Shown here: positions 1 through 6,038 of the stretch, in pieces
Layout of the letters: every line of letters begins with the position of its first letter
How positions within the stretch are numbered: position 1 is the first letter of the stretch
DNA from: JACRBK01 sp964427955
Lineage (GTDB): Bacteria; Chloroflexota; Anaerolineae; Aggregatilineales; Aggregatilineaceae
Length of the DNA: 8,326 bases
NCBI GenBank assembly: GCA_964427955.1
Contig: CAYRWY010000260.1
Span: 1-8,326 of the forward strand
Reading direction: 5' to 3'
Position numbers and translations under genes: made by a program
Notes under the pieces: generated by a model
Databases searched by the model: none
The model's input: the letters and a program-made list of their open reading frames with translations, nothing else
Told to the model about the DNA's origin: nothing

Positions 1-285
1 ACCACGCGCCACAGCGAGCTGATCCCGATGCTGGGCGGCGGCTACCTGGCCGATACGCCGGGGATTCGCTCGATCTCGCCCTGGGACATCGAGCCGGACG
101 AACTGGACGGCTACTACATCGAGATCGCGCCGCACGTCGCCCACTGCAAGTTCCAGGACTGCACGCACACGCACGAACCGGACTGCGGCGTGCTGGCCGC
201 CCTGAAGCGCGGCGAGATCAGCGAAGAACGCTACGACAGCTACCTGCGCCTGCGCGAGCAGTTAGAGGACGAGTACGTGTATTGA
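1..285 (+). CDS. rsgA: Ribosome small-subunit-dependent GTPase RsgA, C-terminal fragment (5' end outside window)
   Basis: The frame is open from the first base and ends at TGA 283-285, giving about 94 C-terminal residues. It begins in the switch region (TTRHSEL) and continues with GGGYLADTPGIR, the G3 motif (DTPG) of circularly permuted GTPases. The zinc knuckle typical of RsgA follows, with spacing C-x4-C-x-H-x5-C (HCKFQDCTHTHEPDC), and then a basic and acidic helical tail (SEERYDSYLRLREQLEDE). RsgA helps late maturation of the 30S ribosomal subunit and leaves when it hydrolyses GTP; it acts in the cytoplasm. The OB-fold, G4/G5 and Walker A parts lie upstream of the window. The next gene is 79 bases downstream, so joint transcription is uncertain. 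Identification is firm because both the GTPase motif and the zinc motif fit this family. Confidence 0.93.
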   Translation, partial: TTRHSELIPMLGGGYLADTPGIRSISPWDIEPDELDGYYIEIAPHVAHCKFQDCTHTHEPDCGVLAALKRGEISEERYDSYLRLREQLEDEYVY

Positions 286-315
286 GGCCCTCAAAAATGA
301 GTGGCTTCATCAAAA

Positions 316-326
316 TAGGATAAAAT
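316..326 (+). promoter_or_regulatory. Candidate -10 region ahead of the kinase gene
   Basis: The 79-base gap between rsgA and the kinase gene is clearly more AT-rich than its surroundings. It contains overlapping -10-like hexamers, TAGGAT (316-321) and TAAAAT (321-326), about 40 bases before the kinase start codon. No convincing -35 hexamer is seen at 16-18 bases upstream, so this is only a candidate. If real, it would drive the kinase and glgB separately from rsgA. Confidence 0.3.
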
Positions 327-364
327 AACGGGCAACGAAGCAGCACACGACGGGCAGGCAACCT

Positions 365-2071
365 ATGAACGACCTCTCCGGTACGACTCTCGGCCAGTAC
401 CAACTGCTCAACCTGATCGGCAAGGGGGGCATGGCGACGGTGTATCGCGGCTACCAGCCGAATATGGGCCGCGACGTGGCCGTCAAGGTGCTCTCGACTG
501 ATCTCGCCGGAGAACCGGAGTTCATCACGCGCTTCCACCGTGAAGCGCAGATCATCGCCGGTTTGCAGCACCCGCATATCCTGCCGGTCTACGACTTCGG
601 GCAGGAAGATCGCTTCACCTACCTGGTGATGCGGCTCATGACCGGCGGCAGCCTAAACGAGGAACTGAAAGCCGGGCGGATGGGCGTAGATCGCGTGATC
701 GAGATGACCCGGCAGATCGCCTCGGCGCTGGACTACGCGCATCGACGCGGCATCGTGCACCGCGATCTCAAGCCGTCCAACGTGCTGCTGGACGACGAGG
801 CCAACAGCTACCTGACCGACTTCGGCATCGCCAAAATGGTGGGCGGGACCGTCACGGGCCTGACCTCGCCGGGATCGGTGATGGGCACCCCGACGTATAT
901 GTCGCCCGAACAGTGGCGCGCTGAACCCGTGGACGCCCGTACCGACGTCTACGCCCTGGGCGTGATGCTCTACCAGATGCTGCTGGGGCAGGTCCCGTTC
1001 GCCGCCGAGACGCCGCACGGCCTGATGTACCAGCACCTCGACGTCGAACCCACCCCGCCGCACACTCTTAATCCCGCCCTGCCGCTGAGCATCGAACCGG
1101 TGATCCGCCGCGCCCTGGCGAAAAATCGCGAAGAACGTTATGCCTCGGCAGGCCAACTGGCGCAGGACCTCGAAGCGGCGCTGCGCTTCCCGTCGCGCCT
1201 GCCCGAACAGACCCGGCTGGATGCCCCTCTGGCGCACCCGCCGGTCCTCGCGCCGACCGGGCCGACCCTGCCGCCCCCTGTCACCGGCGATCTGGATGCC
1301 GAACTGACTCAGGAACCGCTGGACGACCTGGCGGCGGATCAGCCCGCTCCCGCTCGCTATGCGCCGACGATTCGTGCGATGACACCTCCCGCCGCGCCGC
1401 CCGTCTGGGACGCGCCCCGGACCACGTCACCGCAGCTCCGCCCGACCCCACCGCCGCCGGAACCGTCCCACTACCAGCCGCGCAGCACCCCGCCGCCCTA
1501 CCCGGCTTACCAGCCGCTCACCAACGGGGTGTCTACGCCGCCCGTCGAAGCCTACAGCGAACCCTACCGCCCGTCGCGTCCGGAAACGGAATACACTCGC
1601 GACTACCGCGCGCCGACTGCCGGGGGCGCCGGTCGCCTGTTGGGAATCGTTGCCGCCGTCATCGCCGTGATCGTCGTCTTTGCCGGGATTCTGCTGGTGG
1701 GCGCGCTGCTGCTGTCCTCGCCGAAGGATAAAACTGTCGAGCCGACCACCCAGCCGACGACGCCCCCGACCAACGTCCCGGCGGGGCTGCGACCGGTGGT
1801 CACCATCCAGGCCCCGGTGGGCAGTGCCAACGTGGCGTTAGGCGATACGGTGACGATCCAGTTTACGGCCACCGGTCCGCAGAGCGTCACGCGGGTCGAA
1901 CTCCGGCGCTTCAACCAGGTGATCTACGCCGTCGATGTCGGCAGCCAGGCCACCTATCAAGGCTCGTTTGTCTACCAGCCGGACAGCACCGGCGTGCATT
2001 TGCTGGAGATCGTCGCCTGGAGCGGGGCGATCCAGAGCGAACCGGTCAGCGTGACTATCTTGGTGCAGTGA
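365..2071 (+). CDS. Transmembrane PknB-type Ser/Thr protein kinase with extracytoplasmic Ig-like domain
   Basis: This 568-residue protein has a complete Hanks-type kinase domain at about residues 12-270. Visible motifs are the glycine loop GKGGMATV (19-26), ATP-binding Lys41, alpha-C Glu60, HRDLKPSN with catalytic Asp134, DFG (152-154), and SPE (180-182) in place of APE. The activation loop between DFG and SPE has several Thr and Ser residues that could be autophosphorylated. A Pro-rich, probably disordered linker follows (about 285-415). One membrane helix lies at about 425-452 (LLGIVAAVIAVIVVFAGILL). A Thr/Pro-rich spacer and an Ig-like beta domain resembling bacterial Big folds (about 475-568) would lie outside the cell. 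Unlike classic PknB there are no PASTA repeats, so the ligand is unknown. The Shine-Dalgarno sequence before ATG 365 is weak. The stop is only 12 bases before glgB, which suggests co-transcription. The substrates cannot be told from sequence. Confidence 0.93.
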   Translation: MNDLSGTTLGQYQLLNLIGKGGMATVYRGYQPNMGRDVAVKVLSTDLAGEPEFITRFHREAQIIAGLQHPHILPVYDFGQEDRFTYLVMRLMTGGSLNEELKAGRMGVDRVIEMTRQIASALDYAHRRGIVHRDLKPSNVLLDDEANSYLTDFGIAKMVGGTVTGLTSPGSVMGTPTYMSPEQWRAEPVDARTDVYALGVMLYQMLLGQVPFAAETPHGLMYQHLDVEPTPPHTLNPALPLSIEPVIRRALAKNREERYASAGQLAQDLEAALRFPSRLPEQTRLDAPLAHPPVLAPTGPTLPPPVTGDLDAELTQEPLDDLAADQPAPARYAPTIRAMTPPAAPPVWDAPRTTSPQLRPTPPPPEPSHYQPRSTPPPYPAYQPLTNGVSTPPVEAYSEPYRPSRPETEYTRDYRAPTAGGAGRLLGIVAAVIAVIVVFAGILLVGALLLSSPKDKTVEPTTQPTTPPTNVPAGLRPVVTIQAPVGSANVALGDTVTIQFTATGPQSVTRVELRRFNQVIYAVDVGSQATYQGSFVYQPDSTGVHLLEIVAWSGAIQSEPVSVTILVQ

Positions 2072-2083
2072 AAGGAAGCGGTC

Positions 2084-4276
2084 ATGGCGGAGATTCATCC
2101 TGATGCCATCCAGAATTTGCTGAACGCGGATCATGGCGATCCGTTTGGGCTGCTCGGCCCGCACCCGGCAGGCGAGCACGCCGTCTCGATCCGCGCCTTC
2201 CACCCCACCGCCAAAACGCTGGACGTGGTGAACAAGCAGACCGGCGAGCACACCTCCATGACACGCCTGCACGAGGGCGGCTTTTTCGAGATCACGATCC
2301 CGGAGCAGTTCCCATACGCCTACGCCGCCACGCTCCACGATGGACGCGAGGAAACGTTTGAAGACCCCTACCGCTTTGCGCCCATTCTCACCGATTTCGA
2401 TCTCTACCTGTTGAACGAGGGGCGGCATCTGTCCAGCTACGAAAAGCTGGGCGCGCACCTGCGCGAAGTGGACGGGGTGCGCGGGGTCTATTTCGCGGTG
2501 TGGGCGCCCAATGCCTACCGGGTGAGCGTGCTCGGAGACTTCAATCACTGGGATGCGCGCACCCACCCCATGCGGCTGCTGGTCGGGACGGGCTTCTGGG
2601 AATTGTTCGTCCCCGGCCTGACGGAATGGACCCTGTACAAATTCGACCTGAAATCACAGGTGAACGGCTACCACACCGAAAAAACCGATCCGTATGGGCA
2701 CTTCGGCGAAATGCGCCCGCGCACGGCCTCGATTGTCGTGGACCTGGATCGCTACGAGTGGGGGGATACCGACTGGATGTCGGCCCGTCCCACTCGCGCC
2801 CCACTGAAGGAGCCGATGTCGATCTACGAGGTCCACCTGGGATCGTGGAAGCGCAAGACGAACGGGCTGGAATGGCTGACCTACCGTGAGTTGGCCCATA
2901 CCCTCGTGCCCTACGTGAAGGAACTGGGCTATACCCACCTCGAGCTGATGCCGGTCGCCGAGCACCCGCTGGATATGTCGTGGGGCTACCAGGTGACAGG
3001 CTATTATGCTGCCACCAGCCGCTACGGCACGCCCGACGACCTGATGTACCTGATCGACCAGTGCCACCAGAACGGGATCGGCGTGATCCTGGACTGGGTG
3101 CCCGCGCATTTCCCGAAAGACGGGCACGCCCTCAGCTACTTCGACGGCACGCACCTGTACGAGCACGCCGATCCGCGCCAGGGCGAGCATCCCCACTGGG
3201 GGACGTACATCTTCAACTATGGGCGCAACGAAGTCCGCAACTTTCTGATCTCGAACGCGCTGTTCTGGATCAAGAAGTATCACATCGACGGGCTGCGCGT
3301 GGACGCCGTCTCCTCGATGCTGTATCTCGACTTCGGGCGCCAGGAGGGCGAGTGGATTCCGAACGAGTACGGCGGCAGAGAAAATCTGCCCGCGATCCAG
3401 TTCTTGCAGGAGGCCAACGCCGTCATTCACAGCGAATGCCCCGGCTGCATCACCATCGCCGAAGAGTCCACGTCCTGGCCGATGGTATCGCGCCCGACCT
3501 ACCTGGGCGGGCTGGGCTTCACGCTCAAGTGGAATATGGGCTGGATGCACGACACGCTCGATTACATCAGCCAGGACCCGGTCTACCGCCGCTGGCATCA
3601 CAACAAGCTGACCTTCTCGCTGATGTATGCGTTCTCCGAGAATTTCGTGCTCTCGCTGTCCCACGACGAGGTCGTCCACCTCAAGGGATCGCTGATCCAC
3701 AAGATTCCCGGCGACTCGTGGCAGAAGTTCGCGACGCTGCGCCTGCTGTTCGGCTACCAGATCACGCATCCGGGCAAAAAGCTATTGTTCATGGGGCAGG
3801 AGTTCGGCCAGTGGCGCGAATGGAGCGAGACCCGCAGCCTGGACTGGCACCTGGTCGAGTATTTCGACGCCCACCGCCAGATGCTGGACTGGGTGCGCGA
3901 TCTGCACCAGCTCTACCGCGCGCAGCCCGCGCTCTACCAGCTTGATTTCGACCATCGCGGCTTCCAGTGGATCGAGGCGAACGACGCCGAGCAGAGCGTG
4001 TACAGCTATCTCCGCTTTGCCGAGGATCGCTCGAACTGCCTGGTCGTAGTGTGCAACTTTACGCCCGTCCCGCGCCACGATTACCGGATCGGCGTGCCCG
4101 AGGCGGGGTATTACCGGGAAGTGCTGAACAGTGATGCGGGTTGCTATGGGGGCAGCAACGTCGGCAATCTGGGCGGCAGGGCTACCGATCCGCTGCCCTG
4201 GCACCGCTTCGATCACAGCCTCAGCCTGACCCTGCCGCCGCTGGGCATACTGGTGTTGAAGCGCGACCCGGCCTGA
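2084..4276 (+). CDS. glgB: 1,4-alpha-glucan (glycogen) branching enzyme GlgB
   Basis: This 730-residue protein is almost the same length as E. coli GlgB. It makes alpha-1,6 branches in glycogen by cutting an alpha-1,4 chain and transferring the piece. The N-terminal beta domain has the typical DPFGLLGPH motif. A CBM48 module follows at about 125-215 (VWAPNAYRVSVLGDFNHWD). The GH13 barrel starts near residue 247 (YEVHLGSWKR), and a C-terminal beta domain ends the protein. GH13 conserved regions are all present: DWVPAHF (Asp337), GLRVDAV with nucleophile Asp407, IAEES with acid/base Glu460, and LSHDEVVH with transition-state Asp528. Each key residue is shifted by exactly +2 from my recollection of the E. 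coli positions, which supports an intact enzyme. The start ATG has a good ribosome binding site, AAAGGAAG at 2071-2078. No other glycogen gene is in the window; the kinase gene lies directly upstream. Confidence 0.97.
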   Translation: MAEIHPDAIQNLLNADHGDPFGLLGPHPAGEHAVSIRAFHPTAKTLDVVNKQTGEHTSMTRLHEGGFFEITIPEQFPYAYAATLHDGREETFEDPYRFAPILTDFDLYLLNEGRHLSSYEKLGAHLREVDGVRGVYFAVWAPNAYRVSVLGDFNHWDARTHPMRLLVGTGFWELFVPGLTEWTLYKFDLKSQVNGYHTEKTDPYGHFGEMRPRTASIVVDLDRYEWGDTDWMSARPTRAPLKEPMSIYEVHLGSWKRKTNGLEWLTYRELAHTLVPYVKELGYTHLELMPVAEHPLDMSWGYQVTGYYAATSRYGTPDDLMYLIDQCHQNGIGVILDWVPAHFPKDGHALSYFDGTHLYEHADPRQGEHPHWGTYIFNYGRNEVRNFLISNALFWIKKYHIDGLRVDAVSSMLYLDFGRQEGEWIPNEYGGRENLPAIQFLQEANAVIHSECPGCITIAEESTSWPMVSRPTYLGGLGFTLKWNMGWMHDTLDYISQDPVYRRWHHNKLTFSLMYAFSENFVLSLSHDEVVHLKGSLIHKIPGDSWQKFATLRLLFGYQITHPGKKLLFMGQEFGQWREWSETRSLDWHLVEYFDAHRQMLDWVRDLHQLYRAQPALYQLDFDHRGFQWIEANDAEQSVYSYLRFAEDRSNCLVVVCNFTPVPRHDYRIGVPEAGYYREVLNSDAGCYGGSNVGNLGGRATDPLPWHRFDHSLSLTLPPLGILVLKRDPA

Positions 4277-4311
4277 TCGTTCGGTTAGAAACAAGACCGC
4301 CGCGCCGTTTT

Positions 4312-4365
4312 ACCTCACCCCCCGACCCCCTCTCCACCCGGTGGCGAGGGGGCCGGGGGTGAGGT
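4312..4365. repeat. Large imperfect palindrome, REP-like intergenic repeat
   Basis: The left arm begins ACCTCACCCCC and the right arm ends with its exact complement, GGGGGTGAGGT. Inside are the paired blocks CCCCCTC and GAGGGGG, and the centre CCACC-C-GGTGG folds back on itself. The whole 54-base unit can form one long C/G-rich hairpin with a few mismatches. It lies 35 bases after the glgB stop, so it could end or protect the glgB transcript, although no T-run follows. Units of this CTCACCCCC...GGGGGTGAG style are, to my knowledge, dispersed in many copies in some Chloroflexota and other genomes. A matching 9-base start appears at the end of this window. The remaining sequence up to 4481 shows no gene or clear signal. 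Confidence 0.75.
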
Positions 4366-4481
4366 CAATCTCAGCGGGTGTCAACAGTTTTCCCTCAAAA
4401 TTCGGGATGACTCATGCTACCGAAATTGATCTCGACCTTGTGTTTCATCCCCGGTCCACCCTTGAACCCTGGGGGCCAGAC

Positions 4482-5198
4482 TCATTTTTCCCCGATCACG
4501 ACCAACGACGTCGCCCGGTGATAACCGACCTCGTCCAAACGGCGGCTTAACTCTGCGGCCCGCGTCTGGAAGGTGAAGAAGTTGGGCAGCGCCTTCGCGC
4601 GCTCCACGTACTGATCCAGCCGCTCGTGCAGCAGCTTGATCGTCTCCGGATCGTGCGGATCGGCAGCGGGATCGGCGTAGTCGTAGCAGGTCATCGACCG
4701 CAGCCCCAGCGCCTCGGCAAAATCCACTAACTGCTGCCGGGTGAAGGTCTCGTTGTGCGAGACGCCCAGCGCGCCGTCCACTGCCGCCCAGAAGTGGTGG
4801 ACGTAGACGTGCGTGAGCTGCGTCTCGGTCTGGTCGTCGCGGTACATCTCGTACAGAATCAGGTGTCCGCCCGGCTTGAGCACGCGCTTGATCTCGGACA
4901 AGACCTGTTGGGGATCGGCCAGATGGTGCAGCGAATTGCTAATCGTGACCGTGTCGAAGCTGGCGTCTTCAAACTCCAGGTGGTGGGCATCCATCGGCAT
5001 GAAGCGGATCTGGTCGCGCTGGAAAAGCTCCGGCAGCGTGCCCGGCTGGTGGGCATCCACGCCGATGATCTCGCGGTAATCTTTGAGCGCGCTCACCATC
5101 CACTCGATCATCGCGCCCGGCCCGGTAGCCACGTCCAACACGCGCCCGCCCGAAATCGTCCCGATGGCCGCGTCGATTTCTTGCTCCGAATGCAGCAT
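4482..5198 (-). CDS. Class I SAM-dependent methyltransferase (Methyltransf_11 / UbiE-like)
   Basis: This 238-residue protein has a Rossmann-type methyltransferase core close to the N-terminus. Motif I is VLDVATGPGAM (20-30). The acidic residue that holds the ribose is Asp48 in IIGVD. Motif II is MDAHHLEFEDASFDTVTISNSLHHL (split here: MDAHHLEF at 69-76, FDTV at 81-84, SNSLHHL at 87-93), and the post-core motif is EIKRVLKPGGHL (102-113). The last 120 residues are alpha/beta and rich in aromatic and His residues (THVYVHHFW), probably forming the substrate site. The ATG at 5198 has a good ribosome binding site, GGGAG, 7 bases upstream. The stop codon is TGA. It is divergent from the peroxiredoxin gene, with 103 bases between the start codons, so the two may share control. 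The substrate cannot be deduced; small-molecule or quinone-like methylation is only a guess from family membership. Confidence 0.88.
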   Translation of the reverse strand: MLHSEQEIDAAIGTISGGRVLDVATGPGAMIEWMVSALKDYREIIGVDAHQPGTLPELFQRDQIRFMPMDAHHLEFEDASFDTVTISNSLHHLADPQQVLSEIKRVLKPGGHLILYEMYRDDQTETQLTHVYVHHFWAAVDGALGVSHNETFTRQQLVDFAEALGLRSMTCYDYADPAADPHDPETIKLLHERLDQYVERAKALPNFFTFQTRAAELSRRLDEVGYHRATSLVVIGEK

Positions 5199-5230
5199 GA
5201 TTTTTCTCCCAGGTAGCTATACGCCAACGA

Positions 5231-5259
5231 TTGTGCCAAAAAGTACATTATTTTATACT
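5231..5259 (+). promoter_or_regulatory. Candidate sigma70-type promoter for the peroxiredoxin gene
   Basis: TTGTGC (5231-5236) and TATACT (5254-5259) are separated by exactly 17 bases, the ideal spacing. The -10 hexamer matches the consensus at 5 of 6 positions and the -35 at 3 of 6. The surrounding block is the most AT-rich stretch between the two divergent genes. Transcription would start near 5266, leaving a leader of about 36 bases to the first possible start codon (5302) or about 141 bases to the second (5407). No recognised peroxide-responsive operator could be identified by eye. Confidence 0.5.
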
Positions 5260-5301
5260 AAAAGTTGTGGAAATTGCTTTGGGCAGAAAGAAGGTAACCG
5301 T

Positions 5302-6003
5302 ATGGCCGATCAACCTGTTTCCTGCACGACGCCGGCACGCGGTCCACTCAGCCCGCCTGTCGCGTCACCTGATGTTCCGCTTAGTTCACCTGAAAAGGAG
5401 CCAGCAATGATAGCACGTGTGGGCAAGCCCGCCCCGGATTTCGAGGCGATGGCGTTTGTAAACGGCGGCTTCCAACTGAAGAAGCTGTCCGACTACAAAG
5501 GGCATTGGCTGCTCGTCTGTTTCTATCCGGGCGACTTCACCTTTGTCTGACCGACCGAACTGGCGGCAGTTGCCGTCCACTATCCCGAACTGCAAGCGTT
5601 AGATGTCAACGTTCTCTCCCTCAGCACTGACAGCCACTTCTCACACAAAATTTGGCAAGAAGAAGAACTCTCCAAGATGGTGGAGGGGGGCGTGCCCTGG
5701 CCGATGCTGGCCGATCCCGGTGGCAGGGTCGGCAAGATTTACGGCGTCTACGACGAAGAAGCGGGCGTAGACATCCGGGGCCGCTTCCTGATCGATCCGG
5801 ACGGCGTGATCCAGGCGATGGAAGTCATGACGCCGCCCGTCGGACGGAACATCGTCGAGTTGATCCGCCAGGTCAAAGCCTTCCAACACGTGCGCGCGAC
5901 CGGCGAAGTGATGCCTGCCGGTTGGCAGCCCGGCGATCCGACCCTCAAGCCGGGTCCGGCGCTGGTCGGCAAAGTATGGCAGGTGTGGAAACCCAAAGCA
6001 TAA
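5302..6003 (+). CDS. AhpC-like peroxiredoxin, predicted selenoprotein with in-frame TGA (Sec) at the peroxidatic position
   Basis: One frame runs from ATG 5302 to TAA 6001-6003 with a single internal TGA at 5548-5550. Read as selenocysteine it gives 233 residues with the Prx active-site pattern P-x3-T-x2-U (FYPGDFTFV-U-PTEL; Pro76, Thr80, Sec83). The rest is a normal Prx1/AhpC protein: VGKPAPDFEA, LSLSTDSHFSHKIW, VPWPMLADP, IRGRFLIDPDG (catalytic Arg159), and a C-terminal PAGWQPGDPTLKP. Such enzymes reduce peroxides with thiol electrons, normally in the cytoplasm. The resolving Cys of the usual VCPAGW is Met204 (VMPAGW). The only cysteines are Cys8 and Cys73. A second in-frame start, ATG 5407, has the stronger ribosome binding site and gives a standard 198-residue AhpC length with Sec48. 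A nonsense mutation or sequencing error is the alternative, but is unlikely given the exact position. The gene is monocistronic, with a promoter before it and a terminator after it. Confidence 0.88.
5393..5400 (+). promoter_or_regulatory. Ribosome binding site for the alternative peroxiredoxin start at 5407
   Basis: AAAAGGAG lies 6 bases before an in-frame ATG at 5407. It is closer to the anti-Shine-Dalgarno complement than the AAAGAAGG (5287-5294) that lies 7 bases before ATG 5302. Third-position GC is about 50% between the two starts, lower than in the peroxiredoxin body. This leaves open whether the first 35 codons are translated, so both starts are viable. Confidence 0.55.
5561..5579 (+). 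promoter_or_regulatory. Putative bacterial SECIS stem-loop directing selenocysteine at TGA 5548
   Basis: The RNA can pair UGG (5561-5563) with CCA (5577-5579) and CGGC (5564-5567) with GCCG (5572-5575), leaving one bulged U (5576) and an apical loop AGUU (5568-5571). Seventeen bases separate the UGA from the loop. From established knowledge, bacterial SECIS elements sit immediately after the UGA inside the coding region. They typically have a short loop with a G in the first two positions, about 16-37 bases from the UGA, and some use a bulged U for SelB contact. This hairpin meets the loop and distance rules. The bulge is on the 3' side, unlike my recollection of E. coli fdhF. The fold is by eye, without an energy calculation. 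Confidence 0.6.
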
Positions 6004-6012
6004 GGCAATCCC

Positions 6013-6034
6013 AGGGGGCTTACGCCCCCTTTTT
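6013..6034 (+). terminator. Rho-independent terminator of the peroxiredoxin gene
   Basis: A perfect 7-bp stem, AGGGGGC (6013-6019) and GCCCCCT (6024-6030), closes a TTAC loop and is followed directly by TTTT. It begins 10 bases after the peroxiredoxin stop. On the other strand the T-run would precede the hairpin, so it should not act as an intrinsic terminator for the convergent gene, which ends at 6039. Confidence 0.92.
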
Positions 6035-6038
6035 ATTG

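Noticed and set aside
2654..3769. Long 371-residue open frame antisense to glgB, and similar long frames opposite the kinase and methyltransferase genes
   Set aside because: They mirror strongly conserved genes in GC-rich DNA, are rich in Arg/Val/His/Gln shadow composition, and show no domain of their own.
4402..4425. TTCGG...CCGAA inverted repeat in the gap after glgB
   Set aside because: Five-base arms with mismatched extensions and a 14-base spacer are expected by chance.
4341..4550. Small plus-strand frame after glgB
   Set aside because: It starts inside the palindrome, runs into the opposite-strand methyltransferase, and has no recognisable motif or ribosome binding site.
5083..5550. 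A separate 155-residue protein ending at the TGA, and a separate 108-residue protein starting at 5677
   Set aside because: They are the two halves of one peroxiredoxin in the same frame. The 5083-5301 part overlaps the methyltransferase start and promoter region and is not coding in this frame.
5558..5571. AACUG-GCGG-CAGUU hairpin as the SECIS element
   Set aside because: The loop lies only 12 bases after the TGA, shorter than the usual bacterial range, and the stem is just 5 bp. The overlapping hairpin at 5561-5579 fits better.
5302..6003. Peroxiredoxin as a simple nonsense pseudogene
   Set aside because: The only stop falls exactly on the catalytic Cys codon, there are no frameshifts, and promoter, ribosome binding sites, SECIS-like hairpin and terminator are all present.
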